A stretch of DNA of 64,000 nt. It comes from an uncultured Jannaschia sp. (lineage in GTDB: Bacteria > Pseudomonadota > Alphaproteobacteria > Rhodobacterales > Rhodobacteraceae). A program made the translations under genes and the position numbers. The stretch covers positions 549,001-613,000 of the forward strand of contig NZ_CANNEZ010000001.1 of assembly GCF_947503795.1 (NCBI RefSeq), written 5' to 3'. Every line of letters begins with the position of its first letter. Position 1 is the stretch's first letter. This document shows, piece after piece, positions 1 through 8,617 of this stretch. Below the pieces are notes generated by a model. That model saw only the letters and a program-made list of their open reading frames with translations. It was not told the DNA's origin and searched no databases.

Positions 1-142
1 TCGTCGACAGCTCGCGCGTGAGCTGCTGCAACTCGACGTTCAGGACGCTCAGCTGCTGGCGGATATCGGCCAGCGTGTCGCCCTCCTGCGCCCAGGCGGG
101 CGCAGCCGCCAGCCCGAGCGCCAGCGCCAGCGCCAGCCGCAT
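1..142 (-). CDS. cpoB: Tol-Pal coordinator CpoB/YbgF, N-terminal fragment
   Basis: Only the first 47 residues lie in the window. They form an Ala/Leu-rich signal peptide ending APAWA, then a helix rich in Gln and Leu (DIRQQLSVLNVELQQLTREL). That helix matches the N-terminal trimerisation coiled coil of YbgF/CpoB, the periplasmic TPR protein that links Tol-Pal to septal peptidoglycan synthesis. The start ATG overlaps the pal stop by one base (TGATG), so it is probably translationally coupled. Gene order after pal agrees with the family. The TPR part lies outside the window, so the name rests on the coiled coil and position. Confidence 0.85.
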   Translation of the reverse strand, partial: MRLALALALGLAAAPAWAQEGDTLADIRQQLSVLNVELQQLTRELST

Positions 143-648
143 CAGACGCCCGCCCCCGCGGCGAGCACCGTCACCGCACGGCGGTTCTGGCTGTAGCACG
201 CCTCGGTCGAGCAGACCTGGAGCGGACGCTCCTTGCCGTAGCTGATGGTGCGCATCCGGGTCGCCGAGACGCCCTGGCTCACAAGGTAGTCGCGGGCCGC
301 ATTGGCGCGGCGCCCTCCGAGTGCCAGGTTGTATTCCCGCGTACCCTGCTCGTCCGCATGGCCTTCGATCAGCGCGGTATAGGCCGGGTTGGCGTTGAGC
401 CACTGGGCCTGGGCGGCCAGCGTGGCGCGCCCTTCGGGCGTGATCGTCGACTGGTCGACGGCAAACAGGACGCGGTCGCCCACGGTCTGCTGGAAATACG
501 CGACCGAACTGGGGTCGTTCGCGCTGCCGGCGACGACGCCGCCGGCGCCCGCGTTCAGGTCCACCGCGCCGTCGCCCGCGCCGCCAAGCCGGTTGGCGCA
601 GCCCGTCAGGGCAAGCCCGGCCACAAGGATGAGTGCAATCGTTCTCAT
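142..648 (-). CDS. pal: peptidoglycan-associated lipoprotein Pal
   Basis: A 168-residue outer-membrane lipoprotein. The lipobox LTGC ends at Cys17, the lipidated residue. A short linker is followed by an OmpA-like peptidoglycan-binding domain (about 55-165) with the typical segment IEGHADEQGTREYNLALGGR, which binds meso-diaminopimelate. Pal tethers the outer membrane to the wall and is the partner of TolB and TolA during constriction. It starts 12 bases after the tolB stop and overlaps cpoB by one base. Length and order are those of standard Pal. Confidence 0.97.
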   Translation of the reverse strand: MRTIALILVAGLALTGCANRLGGAGDGAVDLNAGAGGVVAGSANDPSSVAYFQQTVGDRVLFAVDQSTITPEGRATLAAQAQWLNANPAYTALIEGHADEQGTREYNLALGGRRANAARDYLVSQGVSATRMRTISYGKERPLQVCSTEACYSQNRRAVTVLAAGAGV

Positions 649-660
649 AGGTCCTGTCCT

Positions 661-1983
661 CTAGTTCAGGAGCGGGCCCCACGAGGGGTCCGAAGCGGCC
701 GCGGGTGTCGCGGCGCGTTGAAGGTTTCGTCCCGTGATGTCCACGGTATAGAGCGCCGGGGCACCCGCCGCACCCGCCGTCTCGCGCGTGAACATCACAA
801 CCCTGCCATTGGGCGCCCAGGTCGGACCCTCGTCGAGGAACGCGCCGGTCAGCAGACGCTCCTCGCTGCCGTCCTCGCGCATCACGCCGATATGGAAGCG
901 GCCCGCATTCTGCTTGGTGAAGGCGATGTAGTCGCCCTTGGGGGACCAGACGGGCGTGCCGTAGCGGCCCTCGCCGAAGCTGATCCGCGTGCCCTCGCCG
1001 CCCGAGGACGGCATGACGTAGAGCTGCGGCGCACCCGAGCGGTCGCTCTCGAAGACGACGCGGCTGCCATCGGGCGAGAAGCTGGGCGCGGTCTCGATCG
1101 AGGGGGCGGTCGTCAGGCGCGTCTGCGCCCCGGTGGCGATGTCGAGCGCGTAGAGGTCGGTATTGCCCGCCACTTCGGCCGAATAGACCACGCGGCTGCC
1201 ATCGGGCGAGAAGCGGGGCGCGAAGCTCATGTTCTGGTCGACCCCGCCGATCGTCTGCCGCTGGAGGCTGGCCACGTCGATGACGGTGACGCGGGGAAAG
1301 CCGCTCTCGTAGCCGGTATAGATGATGCGCGAGCCGTCGGGCGAGAAGCGCGGCGCCAGCACGATCGCGTCAGACGAGGTCAGATAGCTGACATTGGCGC
1401 CGTCGTAATCCATCACCGCGATCCGCTTCTGGCGGGCGTCCTTGGGTCCGGTCTCGGAGACGAAGACCACGCGGCTGTCGAAATACGGACCTTCGCCCGT
1501 GATCCGCGAATAGGCGGCATCGGCGACCTTGTGCGCCATGCGGCGCCAGCCATCGACGGTCCCGACAAATTGCAGCCCGTCGCCCAGCGGCGCCTCCGAG
1601 AAGATGTCGAAGAGCCGGAATTGCACAACGATGCGCCCATCGCCCTCAACCAGCACCGAACCGGTGATCAGCGCCTGCGCGTTCACCGCCTTCCAGTCGG
1701 ACCATTGCACGGGGCTGTCGAAATTCCCGATGCGGGAGATATGCGCGTCCTGCGGGATTTCGCGGAAGAGGCCGGTGTTCACGAGGTCGGCGGCGATGAC
1801 ACGGGTGATGTCCTGCGACAGATCCGCGGCGGCCGCGTTGCGCGCCACGAAGGTCGGGATGGCGACCGGCAGCGGTTCGATCACGCCGTCGGTGATCGTG
1901 ATCCGCAGGGGGCCGTCCTGCGCGGTCGCGGGGGCCGCGATCAACAGGGTCAGCAGGGTCAGGAGGGTCGTCAGAACGCGCAT
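661..1983 (-). CDS. tolB: Tol-Pal periplasmic protein TolB
   Basis: 440 residues: a signal peptide (about 1-21, ending APATAQ), an N-terminal alpha/beta domain that includes [10 protein letters not shown], and a six-bladed beta-propeller marked by repeated FSPDGSR motifs. TolB shuttles between Pal and the C-terminal domain of TolA. The start ATG lies 142 bases after tolA, the widest gap in this operon, so an internal promoter is possible, though none was recognised. Length matches the family. Confidence 0.97.
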   Translation of the reverse strand: MRVLTTLLTLLTLLIAAPATAQDGPLRITITDGVIEPLPVAIPTFVARNAAAADLSQDITRVIAADLVNTGLFREIPQDAHISRIGNFDSPVQWSDWKAVNAQALITGSVLVEGDGRIVVQFRLFDIFSEAPLGDGLQFVGTVDGWRRMAHKVADAAYSRITGEGPYFDSRVVFVSETGPKDARQKRIAVMDYDGANVSYLTSSDAIVLAPRFSPDGSRIIYTGYESGFPRVTVIDVASLQRQTIGGVDQNMSFAPRFSPDGSRVVYSAEVAGNTDLYALDIATGAQTRLTTAPSIETAPSFSPDGSRVVFESDRSGAPQLYVMPSSGGEGTRISFGEGRYGTPVWSPKGDYIAFTKQNAGRFHIGVMREDGSEERLLTGAFLDEGPTWAPNGRVVMFTRETAGAAGAPALYTVDITGRNLQRAATPAAASDPSWGPLLN

Positions 1984-2125
1984 GGCGTGGGCCTCTCGGG
2001 GTCGGTCAGGTTCCGTATCGCGGAGCGGGCCGCGTTTCTCAATGGGTCACGCCGGGCTGACCGTCGAGGGGCAAAGGTTTGCCCGTCCGGTATCGCGCGC
2101 GGACGCGTGGTCATGCGATAGCATC

Positions 2126-3268
2126 TCACCGCGCGCGCATCTGTTCCGGATCGAAGGTCATCTCGATCTCGCGCCATTGCTCGAATTTCTCGTCCGGCAG
2201 ATCGAACCCGCCCTGGCCGCAGCGGATGATCGCGCGGCGTCCGGCCTCGTAGGCCTGGTTCGCGGCGGCCTGGCTGCCGCCCTCGAACCCGGTCAGGCGG
2301 ATGGTGTTGGTCAGCGGCGTGCCGTCGCGGTTCATCTCCATGAAGATCGTCACGCGCGTCCGCATCGCTTCGGTCGAAAGCGAGCCGAGGTTCCAGCAGC
2401 GGCTGACCGAGACGCGCAGGCCGTCGCGCTCGCCTTGGGTCAACGGCGGGCCCGCGGGGGCCGAGGGCGCCGGGGCGGGCTGGCTGACGGCTTCGGCGAC
2501 CGCGCCGGCGATGGCCGCCGCAAGCGGGTCTTCGGCCGGGGCCGGATCGGCGGCGGGGGCGGCCGGTTCGTCCGACGCCGTCTCGACGGGTTGCGAGACC
2601 GGTTCGGGACGCGCGGGCTTTCGGCCGGGCCGCAGCGAGGTCTCGGGTGCGGCCGACGGCGTATCGGCCTCGGTCACGATGACGGGCGCGGCCTCCTCGG
2701 GGGCGGCGGGCGTGTCGGCGGGCTCGACCGGGTCGGCGGTTTCGGCGGGGGCGGGGGGCGACTCGACCGTGGGCGCGGTTTCGGTCATCGGCGGCGGCGC
2801 GGGGGCCGGGGTCGGGGCGACGCGCGGCGCAGCCTCGGGGGCGGGCGCATCGCTGACGGGGCGGTCGGGCGCCTCGGCGGGCGAGGCGAGCGGGTCCGGC
2901 GTCTCGGGCGCCACCTCGGTCGGGGGCGGCGGGCTCAGGGCCGCGACGTCCGGGTTCGCGTCGGGCGGGGTCGGCGCGGGCTGATCGGGGCGCGCGGGCG
3001 GGGGCGTGCTGTCATCGGGCGGCGCGGGCGCGGCGGCCGGTTCGGCCGGGGTGTCGGGCGGGGTCGGCGCGGCGGGGGTCGGCGGCTCGGGGCTGTCGGG
3101 GGCGTTCGAGACCAGAGCGTCGAATTCCGACGCCGAGATCACCGAGACGGCGGCGACCGAGATGCTGTCCTCGGGCGGCGGCGCGTGGAACAGCCCCGCG
3201 ACCAGCGCATAGGCGATCAGGCCCGCATGGGCCGTCCCCGAGATCGCGAGCGCCGTGCGCCGCTCCAT
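2126..3268 (-). CDS. tolA: Tol-Pal inner-membrane linker TolA
   Basis: 380 residues from the ATG (MERRTALAIS) one base after the tolR stop; an in-frame upstream extension would overlap tolR. One N-terminal membrane segment (about 8-27) is followed by a very long Pro/Ala-rich stretch (about 50-270) and a C-terminal globular domain beginning near LTQGERDGLRVSVSRCWN. In enterobacteria the middle of TolA is an Ala/Lys-rich helix. Here it is proline-rich and likely extended, so identity rests on operon position, the single anchor and the C-terminal domain. Confidence 0.9.
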   Translation of the reverse strand: MERRTALAISGTAHAGLIAYALVAGLFHAPPPEDSISVAAVSVISASEFDALVSNAPDSPEPPTPAAPTPPDTPAEPAAAPAPPDDSTPPPARPDQPAPTPPDANPDVAALSPPPPTEVAPETPDPLASPAEAPDRPVSDAPAPEAAPRVAPTPAPAPPPMTETAPTVESPPAPAETADPVEPADTPAAPEEAAPVIVTEADTPSAAPETSLRPGRKPARPEPVSQPVETASDEPAAPAADPAPAEDPLAAAIAGAVAEAVSQPAPAPSAPAGPPLTQGERDGLRVSVSRCWNLGSLSTEAMRTRVTIFMEMNRDGTPLTNTIRLTGFEGGSQAAANQAYEAGRRAIIRCGQGGFDLPDEKFEQWREIEMTFDPEQMRAR

Positions 3269-3269
3269 G

Positions 3270-3758
3270 TCAGTTGCCGTCCGGGTCGTCCGACGTCCCG
3301 TCCAGCGACGGCCCACCCGGATCGGTCACGAGCCCGATATCGCGGAAGCCGCCCGCGTTGAGCGCGCCCATCACGACCATGATGTCGCCATAGGGCACCA
3401 CGCCGTCGGCGCGCAGGAAGACCTTGTCGCCCTGCCGTTCGCCCGCGATGGCCTGCAGGCGCGGCAGAAGTTCGTTCCGCGGCACCTCCGTCGAGCCGAT
3501 CAGGATGCGACCGTCGGCGGCGACCGTGACGGCCAGCGGCTCCTCCTGCTCCTGCGGGAGCGGGGCGGCGGCGGTCTCGGGCAGCTCGATCGGGACGCCC
3601 GCCGTCAGGAGGGGCGCCGCGACCATGAAGATGATCAGAAGCACCAGCATCACGTCCACGAAGGGCGTGACGTTGATCTCGGACATCGGCGCGCTGGCGC
3701 GCGAACGCCTGCGCCGTCCGCCCGCCGCGCCGCCGGGCTGGATGAGGCCGCCGGCCAT
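3270..3758 (-). CDS. tolR: Tol-Pal proton-channel subunit TolR
   Basis: 162 residues of the ExbD/TolR family. The basic N-terminus leads to SEINVTPFVDVMLVLLIIF, with the conserved membrane aspartate near residue 35 that carries protons with TolQ. A periplasmic domain follows (DGRILIGSTEVPRNEL through DKVFLRADGVVPYGDI). The start ATG directly abuts the tolQ stop (TGAATG), and one base separates it from tolA. Confidence 0.97.
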   Translation of the reverse strand: MAGGLIQPGGAAGGRRRRSRASAPMSEINVTPFVDVMLVLLIIFMVAAPLLTAGVPIELPETAAAPLPQEQEEPLAVTVAADGRILIGSTEVPRNELLPRLQAIAGERQGDKVFLRADGVVPYGDIMVVMGALNAGGFRDIGLVTDPGGPSLDGTSDDPDGN

Positions 3759-4457
3759 TCAGGCGGCGTCCAGCTGCCGCGACAGGATGGTCGCGAATTC
3801 GTCCGCGAAGGCTTCGAAATTGCCGGTGATGCGGTCGGCGTCGCGGCTGAGCTTGTTGTAGAACACCACCGCCGGGATGGCGGCCACGAGGCCGATCCCC
3901 GTCGCCAGCAGGGCCTCGGCGATGCCGGGGGCCACGACGGCGAGGTTGGTCGAGCCCGAGAGCGCGATCTGCTCGAACGCGTGCTTGATGCCCCAGACCG
4001 TTCCGAACAGCCCGACGAAGGGCGCGGTCGAGCCGACCGTGGCGAGGAAGGTCAGACCGCCTGCAAGGCGGTCGCGCTCCTTCGAGATGGCGACGTCCAT
4101 GGTGCGGTCGATGCGCGCCTGCGTCCCCGCGATCAGGCCACCATCGTCGCGGTGGCTTCGGTTCCATTCGCCCATGGCGGCGACGAAGATGCGCTCCGAG
4201 GCGGATCGCGGCGTGTCGCCGATCTTTTCGTAGAGCTCGTCCAGCGGCTCGCCCGACCAGAAGGCGCGGTCGAAGGCGGCGGCGTTGCCGCGTGCGCGCC
4301 GGAACTGCACGACCTTCTGGAACAGGATCGCCCAGACCCAGATCGAGGCCGCGAACAGCATGATCATGACGATCTTCACGACGAAGGTCGCCCGCCAGAA
4401 CAGCGCCCAGAGCGAGAAGTCGATCTCGCTGGCGGCTGCCAGTACTTCCGTTTCCAT
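3759..4457 (-). CDS. tolQ: Tol-Pal proton-channel subunit TolQ
   Basis: 232 residues of the MotA/TolQ/ExbB family, with three membrane segments near 22-47, 136-160 (TFLATVGSTAPFVGLFGTVW) and 170-200 (EALLATGIGLVAAIPAVVFY). These enclose the conserved GLFGTVWGI loop. TolQ forms the pentameric stator around the TolR dimer. The start METEVLAAAS gives the usual length of about 230 residues; an open frame extends far upstream but has no family features. The neighbour upstream is an unusual VasI-like gene instead of ybgC itself. Confidence 0.97.
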   Translation of the reverse strand: METEVLAAASEIDFSLWALFWRATFVVKIVMIMLFAASIWVWAILFQKVVQFRRARGNAAAFDRAFWSGEPLDELYEKIGDTPRSASERIFVAAMGEWNRSHRDDGGLIAGTQARIDRTMDVAISKERDRLAGGLTFLATVGSTAPFVGLFGTVWGIKHAFEQIALSGSTNLAVVAPGIAEALLATGIGLVAAIPAVVFYNKLSRDADRITGNFEAFADEFATILSRQLDAA

Positions 4458-4530
4458 GTGGACTGCCCGTCCCAGTGTTTGCGTCGTTCTCGACGGCGTA
4501 ATTGGGGCCGGTATTAACAGATGTGAAGCG

Positions 4531-5379
4531 TCATGGCGAGTGGGATCGGCCTCCGGGCGAAATCCCGCGTGTCCCGCGTGATATCGCGACCGGCCAGGTG
4601 AGCGGCGGGCGCGCCGACGCGGATGCGGCGCGAATGACGCGGTCCGGCCCGGCATGCGCCGGGTGTTCGGGCCAGGCGAGCGATGACGCGGTCGGGGCCC
4701 CGGAGCCGCGCCCCTGCGACACCGCCCAAGGCGGCGTCTCGGACCAGTGGCAGGCCGCGCTGAGCGCATCGAGATGCAGGGCGAGGCCGGAAATCGGAAA
4801 GGACAGCTGCTCGATGCGGCCATTCTGATCGGTGAAGCGTGCGTGGAGCGTCCTGCGTCCGGCGAGGTCTTCGATGAAGGTTCGCGCCCCTTCGTAGGTC
4901 CAGTAGCCGAGGCTTTCGCCCCGGTCGTCGACCTGCATCCGGGTGGCGGTCGCGGGCCCGTCGTCGAGGCGCAGTTCGACGGGCCAGCCGTCCGCGTCGC
5001 GGGCGGGGGTCTGGCAGTCATGCGCGATATAGGCGGCGGTGCGGTCGCGGACGTACCGCAGGAACAACGTCGCACGCCGCCGTGCACCGCAGGTCAGCGG
5101 CGCGTCCGACGGAGTGGAGAGGTAGACGTTCGCGAACCCGTCGAAGGTCGAATCCTCGGTCAGGACGGTCCAGGGCGAGGGCGCTGGCTTAGGTATCGCG
5201 GGCGGCGTGGCGGGGGCGGCGACAATCTCGGCCGCGACGTCCACCGGCGGGGCCAGCTGCGGACCGGGCATCGCAGGCGCCGCGGCCGCCCCGGCCATCA
5301 CCGCATCCCCCGCCCGCCCGAGTGCATAGCCCGAGGCGAGCGCGAGCAGCAGGGCCAGGGACCGCAGGATGATGGACAT
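4531..5379 (-). CDS. secreted VasI-like protein inserted in the tol operon
   Basis: 282 residues. An N-terminal signal or anchor sequence (LRSLALLLALASGYALG) and a Pro/Ala linker precede a domain (about 68-225) that reads like the VasI/TagO-type T6SS-associated family: SPWTVLTEDSTFDGFANVYL, RATLFLRYVRDRTAAYIAHD, VELRLDD, GYWTYEGARTFIEDLAGR, ISGLALHLDALSAACHW. Two Cys pairs could form disulfides. The last 55 residues are low-complexity and Pro/Ser/Arg-rich. It sits between ybgC and tolQ on the same strand. No type VI genes are in the window, so a cell-envelope role is only inferred from position. Confidence 0.75.
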   Translation of the reverse strand: MSIILRSLALLLALASGYALGRAGDAVMAGAAAAPAMPGPQLAPPVDVAAEIVAAPATPPAIPKPAPSPWTVLTEDSTFDGFANVYLSTPSDAPLTCGARRRATLFLRYVRDRTAAYIAHDCQTPARDADGWPVELRLDDGPATATRMQVDDRGESLGYWTYEGARTFIEDLAGRRTLHARFTDQNGRIEQLSFPISGLALHLDALSAACHWSETPPWAVSQGRGSGAPTASSLAWPEHPAHAGPDRVIRAASASARPPLTWPVAISRGTRGISPGGRSHSP

Positions 5380-5422
5380 CGCACACCTCGAATCGCGTCG
5401 GGCGAGCATGGCGGACGGGGCG

Positions 5423-5827
5423 TTAAGGCGAGGTTTCAGCCAGCGCCATGTCGGCGATCTGCGCAGGCAGGCGCTTCGGGCGACCCGCGACGGTCATACA
5501 GACGATGGTGACCTCCGCCACAAACAGGAGATCCGCGTCCCGCAACACGCGCTGCGACATCACGAAGCGCGCCGGGCTGCGCGCGGTCAGGCGGGTCTCG
5601 ACCACGAGCGCGTCGTCGTAGCGGGCGGGCCGCCGGTAATCCGCCTCGATCCGCGACACGGCGAAGACGATGCCGTCGGCGCGCATCGCGGCCTGGTCGA
5701 TCCCGGCGGCCCGGACCATCTCGGAGCGGGCGCGTTCGATGAAGCGCAGGTAGTTGGCGTAATAGACGATCCCCGCCAGATCCACGTCCTCGTAATAGAC
5801 GCGGATGGGCCAGCTGTGGACGGTCAT
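5423..5827 (-). CDS. ybgC: Tol-Pal-associated acyl-CoA thioesterase YbgC
   Basis: 134 residues with a hot-dog fold. The 4HBT signature YYEDVDLAGIVYYANYLRF includes the catalytic Asp near residue 16. The family hydrolyses short or long acyl-CoA and is coupled to phospholipid synthesis. The start (MTVHSWPIRV) overlaps the stop of the upstream gene by four bases (ATGA), so the two are cotranslated. Longer upstream extensions of the frame belong to that neighbour's other frame. Position at the head of tol-pal is classic. Confidence 0.95.
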   Translation of the reverse strand: MTVHSWPIRVYYEDVDLAGIVYYANYLRFIERARSEMVRAAGIDQAAMRADGIVFAVSRIEADYRRPARYDDALVVETRLTARSPARFVMSQRVLRDADLLFVAEVTIVCMTVAGRPKRLPAQIADMALAETSP

Positions 5828-6456
5828 TGCATCCGCCCCAGCCGTGCCGCGAGGCGCAGCGCGTGGGCCGGATCGCGGTCCATCGCGGGCAGGACGGGAT
5901 CGTAACCCGCGCGGATCAGGTCGGCGATCTCGGGGCGGAGCACGGCCGTCCCGTCGATCACCACCAGCGGCGACGCGCCCGCAAAGGCCGTGTCCGACCA
6001 GAGGAGGATCGCCTGCACCATCTGGCTCAGCGCCAAGGTTTCGGCGGGCACGTCGGAAAGATGCGCATCCATGCGGATGAAGGCGAAGCAGGCCCGGATC
6101 GCGCCGGTCTCGTCGAAGCGGAAGATACGGTACTGATTGGCGTCGGCGGTCTTGAGGCGTGCGACGAGCGGGCCAAGCTCGGGGATCAGCCGGTCGAGAT
6201 TGGGCGTCTCGGGCAACTCCTCCCAGTCGCGCAGGAAGAACACCATCAGGTTCGCGCCGAGTTCGGGGTCGGTCTCGGCCATCCGGTGGCCCGACAGCAC
6301 GCAGAGTGCTTCGACTGCACCCTTGAGGACCGCGACCGTCGCATCGGTGACGCCGAAGACGACGGGCACGATAGGACGGCCCCAGCGGGCGAAGAGGAAT
6401 TGGCCGTCGGCGCGGGTGAAAAGCGCGGCGACGGCGTCGGGCGTGAGCGTCGTCAT
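5824..6456 (-). CDS. conserved protein of unknown function before ybgC
   Basis: 210 residues with no signal peptide or membrane segment, so probably cytoplasmic. Visible features are an N-terminal MTTLTPDAVAALFTRADG, a Gly/Val-rich stretch (RPIVPVVFGVTDATVAVLKG), and FRFDETGAIRACFAFIRMD near 113-130. No family was recognised. It is probably the first gene of the tol-pal transcription unit: it reads away from prmA across a 153-bp gap and overlaps ybgC by four bases. Codon use and composition match its neighbours. Confidence 0.8.
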   Translation of the reverse strand: MTTLTPDAVAALFTRADGQFLFARWGRPIVPVVFGVTDATVAVLKGAVEALCVLSGHRMAETDPELGANLMVFFLRDWEELPETPNLDRLIPELGPLVARLKTADANQYRIFRFDETGAIRACFAFIRMDAHLSDVPAETLALSQMVQAILLWSDTAFAGASPLVVIDGTAVLRPEIADLIRAGYDPVLPAMDRDPAHALRLAARLGRMQ

Positions 6457-6609
6457 GGCGCCGAAATGCCACGGGTCGGCGGGTTTCGAAAGGGCGAAGC
6501 GGTCGCGTTCGGGGCGGGGCGGCAGCAGCCGGCACGACGCGACGGGCTTGACCGGCGCGGGCGCGGGCATCATGGCCCTCGCGACCCCCGATGGACCGGA
6601 GTGCCCGCC

Positions 6610-7497
6610 ATGACCGACCCCCATATCACGCCCGCGTCCTGGACCGCGCTGACCACGCTGTCCGACAAGACCTCCGCCGAGGCGCTGGGCGCGGCGATGG
6701 ATGAGATGGATCCCGCGCCCGACGGGATCGGCGTCTTCGAGATGGAGGACGGCTCGGGCCTCTGGGAGGTGGGCGGCTATTTCTCGGCCGCGCCCGACAC
6801 GGTGGCACTGGCGCTGCTCGCGGCGGCCTTTGGTGCTCAGCCCTTCGCCGTCTCGGAGCTGCCGCCGACCGACTGGGTGGCCCATGTCCGGCGCGAATTG
6901 CAGCCCGTCGAGGCGGGCCGGTTCTTCGTCTATGGCAGCCACGATGCGGACCGCGTGCCCGAGGATCGCGTGGCCCTTCTGATCGAGGCGGCGATGGCCT
7001 TCGGGACCGGGCATCACGGCACCACGAAAGGCTGCCTTCTGGCCTTCGAGGCATTGCTCGAGGATGGCCTGACCCCCGGCCCGGTGGCCGATATCGGCGC
7101 GGGCACGGCGGTTCTGGCGATGGCGGCGGCGAAGGTCTGGCCGGACGCCCCGGTCGTGGCCTCGGATATCGACGCGGTCGCCGTCGAGGTGGCCGAGGCC
7201 AATCTCGAGGTGAACGACATGGCGGGCCGGGTCGCCTGCGTCGAGGCAGCCGGGTTCGATCATCCCGCGCTGGCCGGGCCATTCGATCTGATTTTCGCGA
7301 ACATTCTCAAGGGCCCGCTGATCGAGCTTGGGCCCGATATGGCACGGGCCTCGGCGCCCGGCGGTGCCGCGATCCTGTCTGGCATTCTGAACCAGCAGGC
7401 CGAGGACGTCGTGGCGGCCTATGGCGATGCGGGGTTCGATCTTGTCCGGCGCGAGGTGCTGGGCGACTGGACGACGCTGACCCTGCGCCGCAGCTGA
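6610..7497 (+). CDS. prmA: ribosomal protein L11 methyltransferase
   Basis: 295 residues. It trimethylates lysines of ribosomal protein L11 using S-adenosylmethionine. Visible are GTGHHGTTKGCL (the PrmA signature before the SAM site), the SAM motif VADIGAGTAVLAMAAAK, the acidic VASDIDAVAVEVAEAN, and FANILKGPLIEL in the catalytic NPPY-like position. The start MTDPHITPAS gives normal family length. It diverges from the tol operon leader gene and converges with a phosphatase gene 14 bases downstream. Confidence 0.95.
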   Translation: MTDPHITPASWTALTTLSDKTSAEALGAAMDEMDPAPDGIGVFEMEDGSGLWEVGGYFSAAPDTVALALLAAAFGAQPFAVSELPPTDWVAHVRRELQPVEAGRFFVYGSHDADRVPEDRVALLIEAAMAFGTGHHGTTKGCLLAFEALLEDGLTPGPVADIGAGTAVLAMAAAKVWPDAPVVASDIDAVAVEVAEANLEVNDMAGRVACVEAAGFDHPALAGPFDLIFANILKGPLIELGPDMARASAPGGAAILSGILNQQAEDVVAAYGDAGFDLVRREVLGDWTTLTLRRS

Positions 7498-7511
7498 GGA
7501 CGGATCGCGGC

Positions 7512-7979
7512 TCAGCCGACGGCCCAGCGGTACTGCGCGTCGGTTTCGACCGCGCCGGGTCGGATGGCGCGCAGCCGGGCGAGGGCGGCCTCGGGCAGCT
7601 CGCCCGCCCGGATCATCAGCCGCAGGGCGATCATGCCCGAGCGGCCCCGCCCGGCCTGGCAGTGGATCAGGAGGCCACCACCCCGGCCGAGCAGCTCCGT
7701 CAGCCCCGGCTCGAGCGTGGCCCAGTGCCCGGAGGCGGCGCGGTCCGGGGTGCAGAAGTCGACGATCGGGACGTGATTCCAGCCGATGCCGCGCGCGTCA
7801 CAGCCGTCGCGGATCGCGCCCAAATCCGCCTCGGGCCCGGCGGTGAGCGTCAGCACGCGCTCCGCGCCCCATTCCGCGATCCGGTCGAGATCGTCGCGGA
7901 CGGGCCCCGCACGGCCGGGACGCGGCGCGAGGCCGATGCGGCCGGGTCCGATCTCGAGGGACGCGATGGCGAAGGTCAT
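7512..7979 (-). CDS. dual-specificity/tyrosine phosphatase-like protein
   Basis: 155 residues with the cysteine-phosphatase signature HCQAGRGRSG (106-115): nucleophile Cys107, phosphate-binding Arg113. VDFCTPD near 73-79 may supply the general-acid Asp. The fold is small, like bacterial or archaeal dual-specificity phosphatases. The substrate could be a phosphoprotein or another phosphate ester and cannot be read from sequence. The start MTFAIASLEI was preferred over an in-frame codon nine residues upstream because it begins the conserved region. Confidence 0.85.
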   Translation of the reverse strand: MTFAIASLEIGPGRIGLAPRPGRAGPVRDDLDRIAEWGAERVLTLTAGPEADLGAIRDGCDARGIGWNHVPIVDFCTPDRAASGHWATLEPGLTELLGRGGGLLIHCQAGRGRSGMIALRLMIRAGELPEAALARLRAIRPGAVETDAQYRWAVG

Positions 7980-8007
7980 GGCCTGCGGTAGCGCGCGGCG
8001 CGGCAAA

Positions 8008-8040
8008 GAAAAAGGCCCGCCGGGTCGGGCGGGCCTTTGG
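8008..8040 (-). terminator. rho-independent terminator of the DUF1127 unit
   Basis: A strong GC hairpin (arms near 8011-8021 and 8028-8038, aaggcccgcc/ggcgggcctt) is followed on the minus strand by TTTTTCTTT. It lies seven bases after the stop of the 47-residue DUF1127 gene. Confidence 0.85.
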
Positions 8041-8046
8041 TGCGGG

Positions 8047-8190
8047 TCAGTGGAAGCGGATGTCCACGTCGGCGCGGTTCATTCCGATATCCTCGAGCGC
8101 GCGTTCGTCGAGGCGGTAGAGGTCGCGGCGGATGGCCCGGCGGGTGCGCCAATCGGCCAGGGTCTGGGAGAACTGGGTGATCGTCGTCAT
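8047..8190 (-). CDS. DUF1127 (YjiS-like) small protein, 47 aa
   Basis: 47 residues: [20 protein letters not shown], then [20 protein letters not shown]. The Arg-rich helix followed by L..L.DR.L.DIG(M/L)NR.D is the DUF1127/YjiS pattern. In other alphaproteobacteria, members are linked to RNA binding, sRNA turnover and phosphate metabolism. Start ATG at 8190; the ATG five bases upstream runs straight into a stop. A second, longer DUF1127 gene lies just upstream, so the two probably form a pair. Confidence 0.85.
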   Translation of the reverse strand: MTTITQFSQTLADWRTRRAIRRDLYRLDERALEDIGMNRADVDIRFH

Positions 8191-8224
8191 GTCATGGCTC
8201 CTTGGTCTTTGGTGTGGCGGGAGG

Positions 8225-8413
8225 TCAGCGGCGGGCGATGGCGTCGATGTCGCCGCGATCGAGGCCGATGTCGTTCAGCTCGCGGTCGGTCAGGTGCGAC
8301 AGCGCCTTGGTCGTGACGCGGCGGTCGTTCCAGGCGACGATGCGGCCGAGGACGTTGGCGAACAGGCCCGATGCGGGGGCGGCGGCGGGGCGGAAGGTGT
8401 CGAAGGTGGCCAT
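8225..8413 (-). CDS. DUF1127 small protein, 62 aa
   Basis: 62 residues. A hydrophobic N-terminal part ([20 protein letters not shown]) leads into [20 protein letters not shown], the DUF1127 core. It resembles the 47-residue neighbour downstream but has a longer N-terminus. The gap between them is 34 bases on the same strand, ending at one terminator. Upstream lie about 200 bases shared with the divergent ruvC promoter region. Confidence 0.88.
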   Translation of the reverse strand: MATFDTFRPAAAPASGLFANVLGRIVAWNDRRVTTKALSHLTDRELNDIGLDRGDIDAIARR

Positions 8414-8617
8414 GAACGGCTCCTGTGGTCAAAGATGGTCATTGGGGTGGGCGACCCTCTTTGGCCGTCCTCGGATGAGGGGCAGATAGGACCGGTTTTC
8501 ACTCCGCACAAATATCATGCGAACATGCCCGTCATGCGCGCATTGCATGGCGGCGCTGGTCTTGCGGTGGACCCCGTGCTAGGCCGAAACGAAGGAAGAA
8601 CATCCGGGGCAGGGCAG

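Noticed and set aside
1529-3361. Plus-strand open frame with Gly/Arg repeats opposite tolA
   Set aside because: The repeats are only the complement of the Pro/Ala-rich part of TolA.
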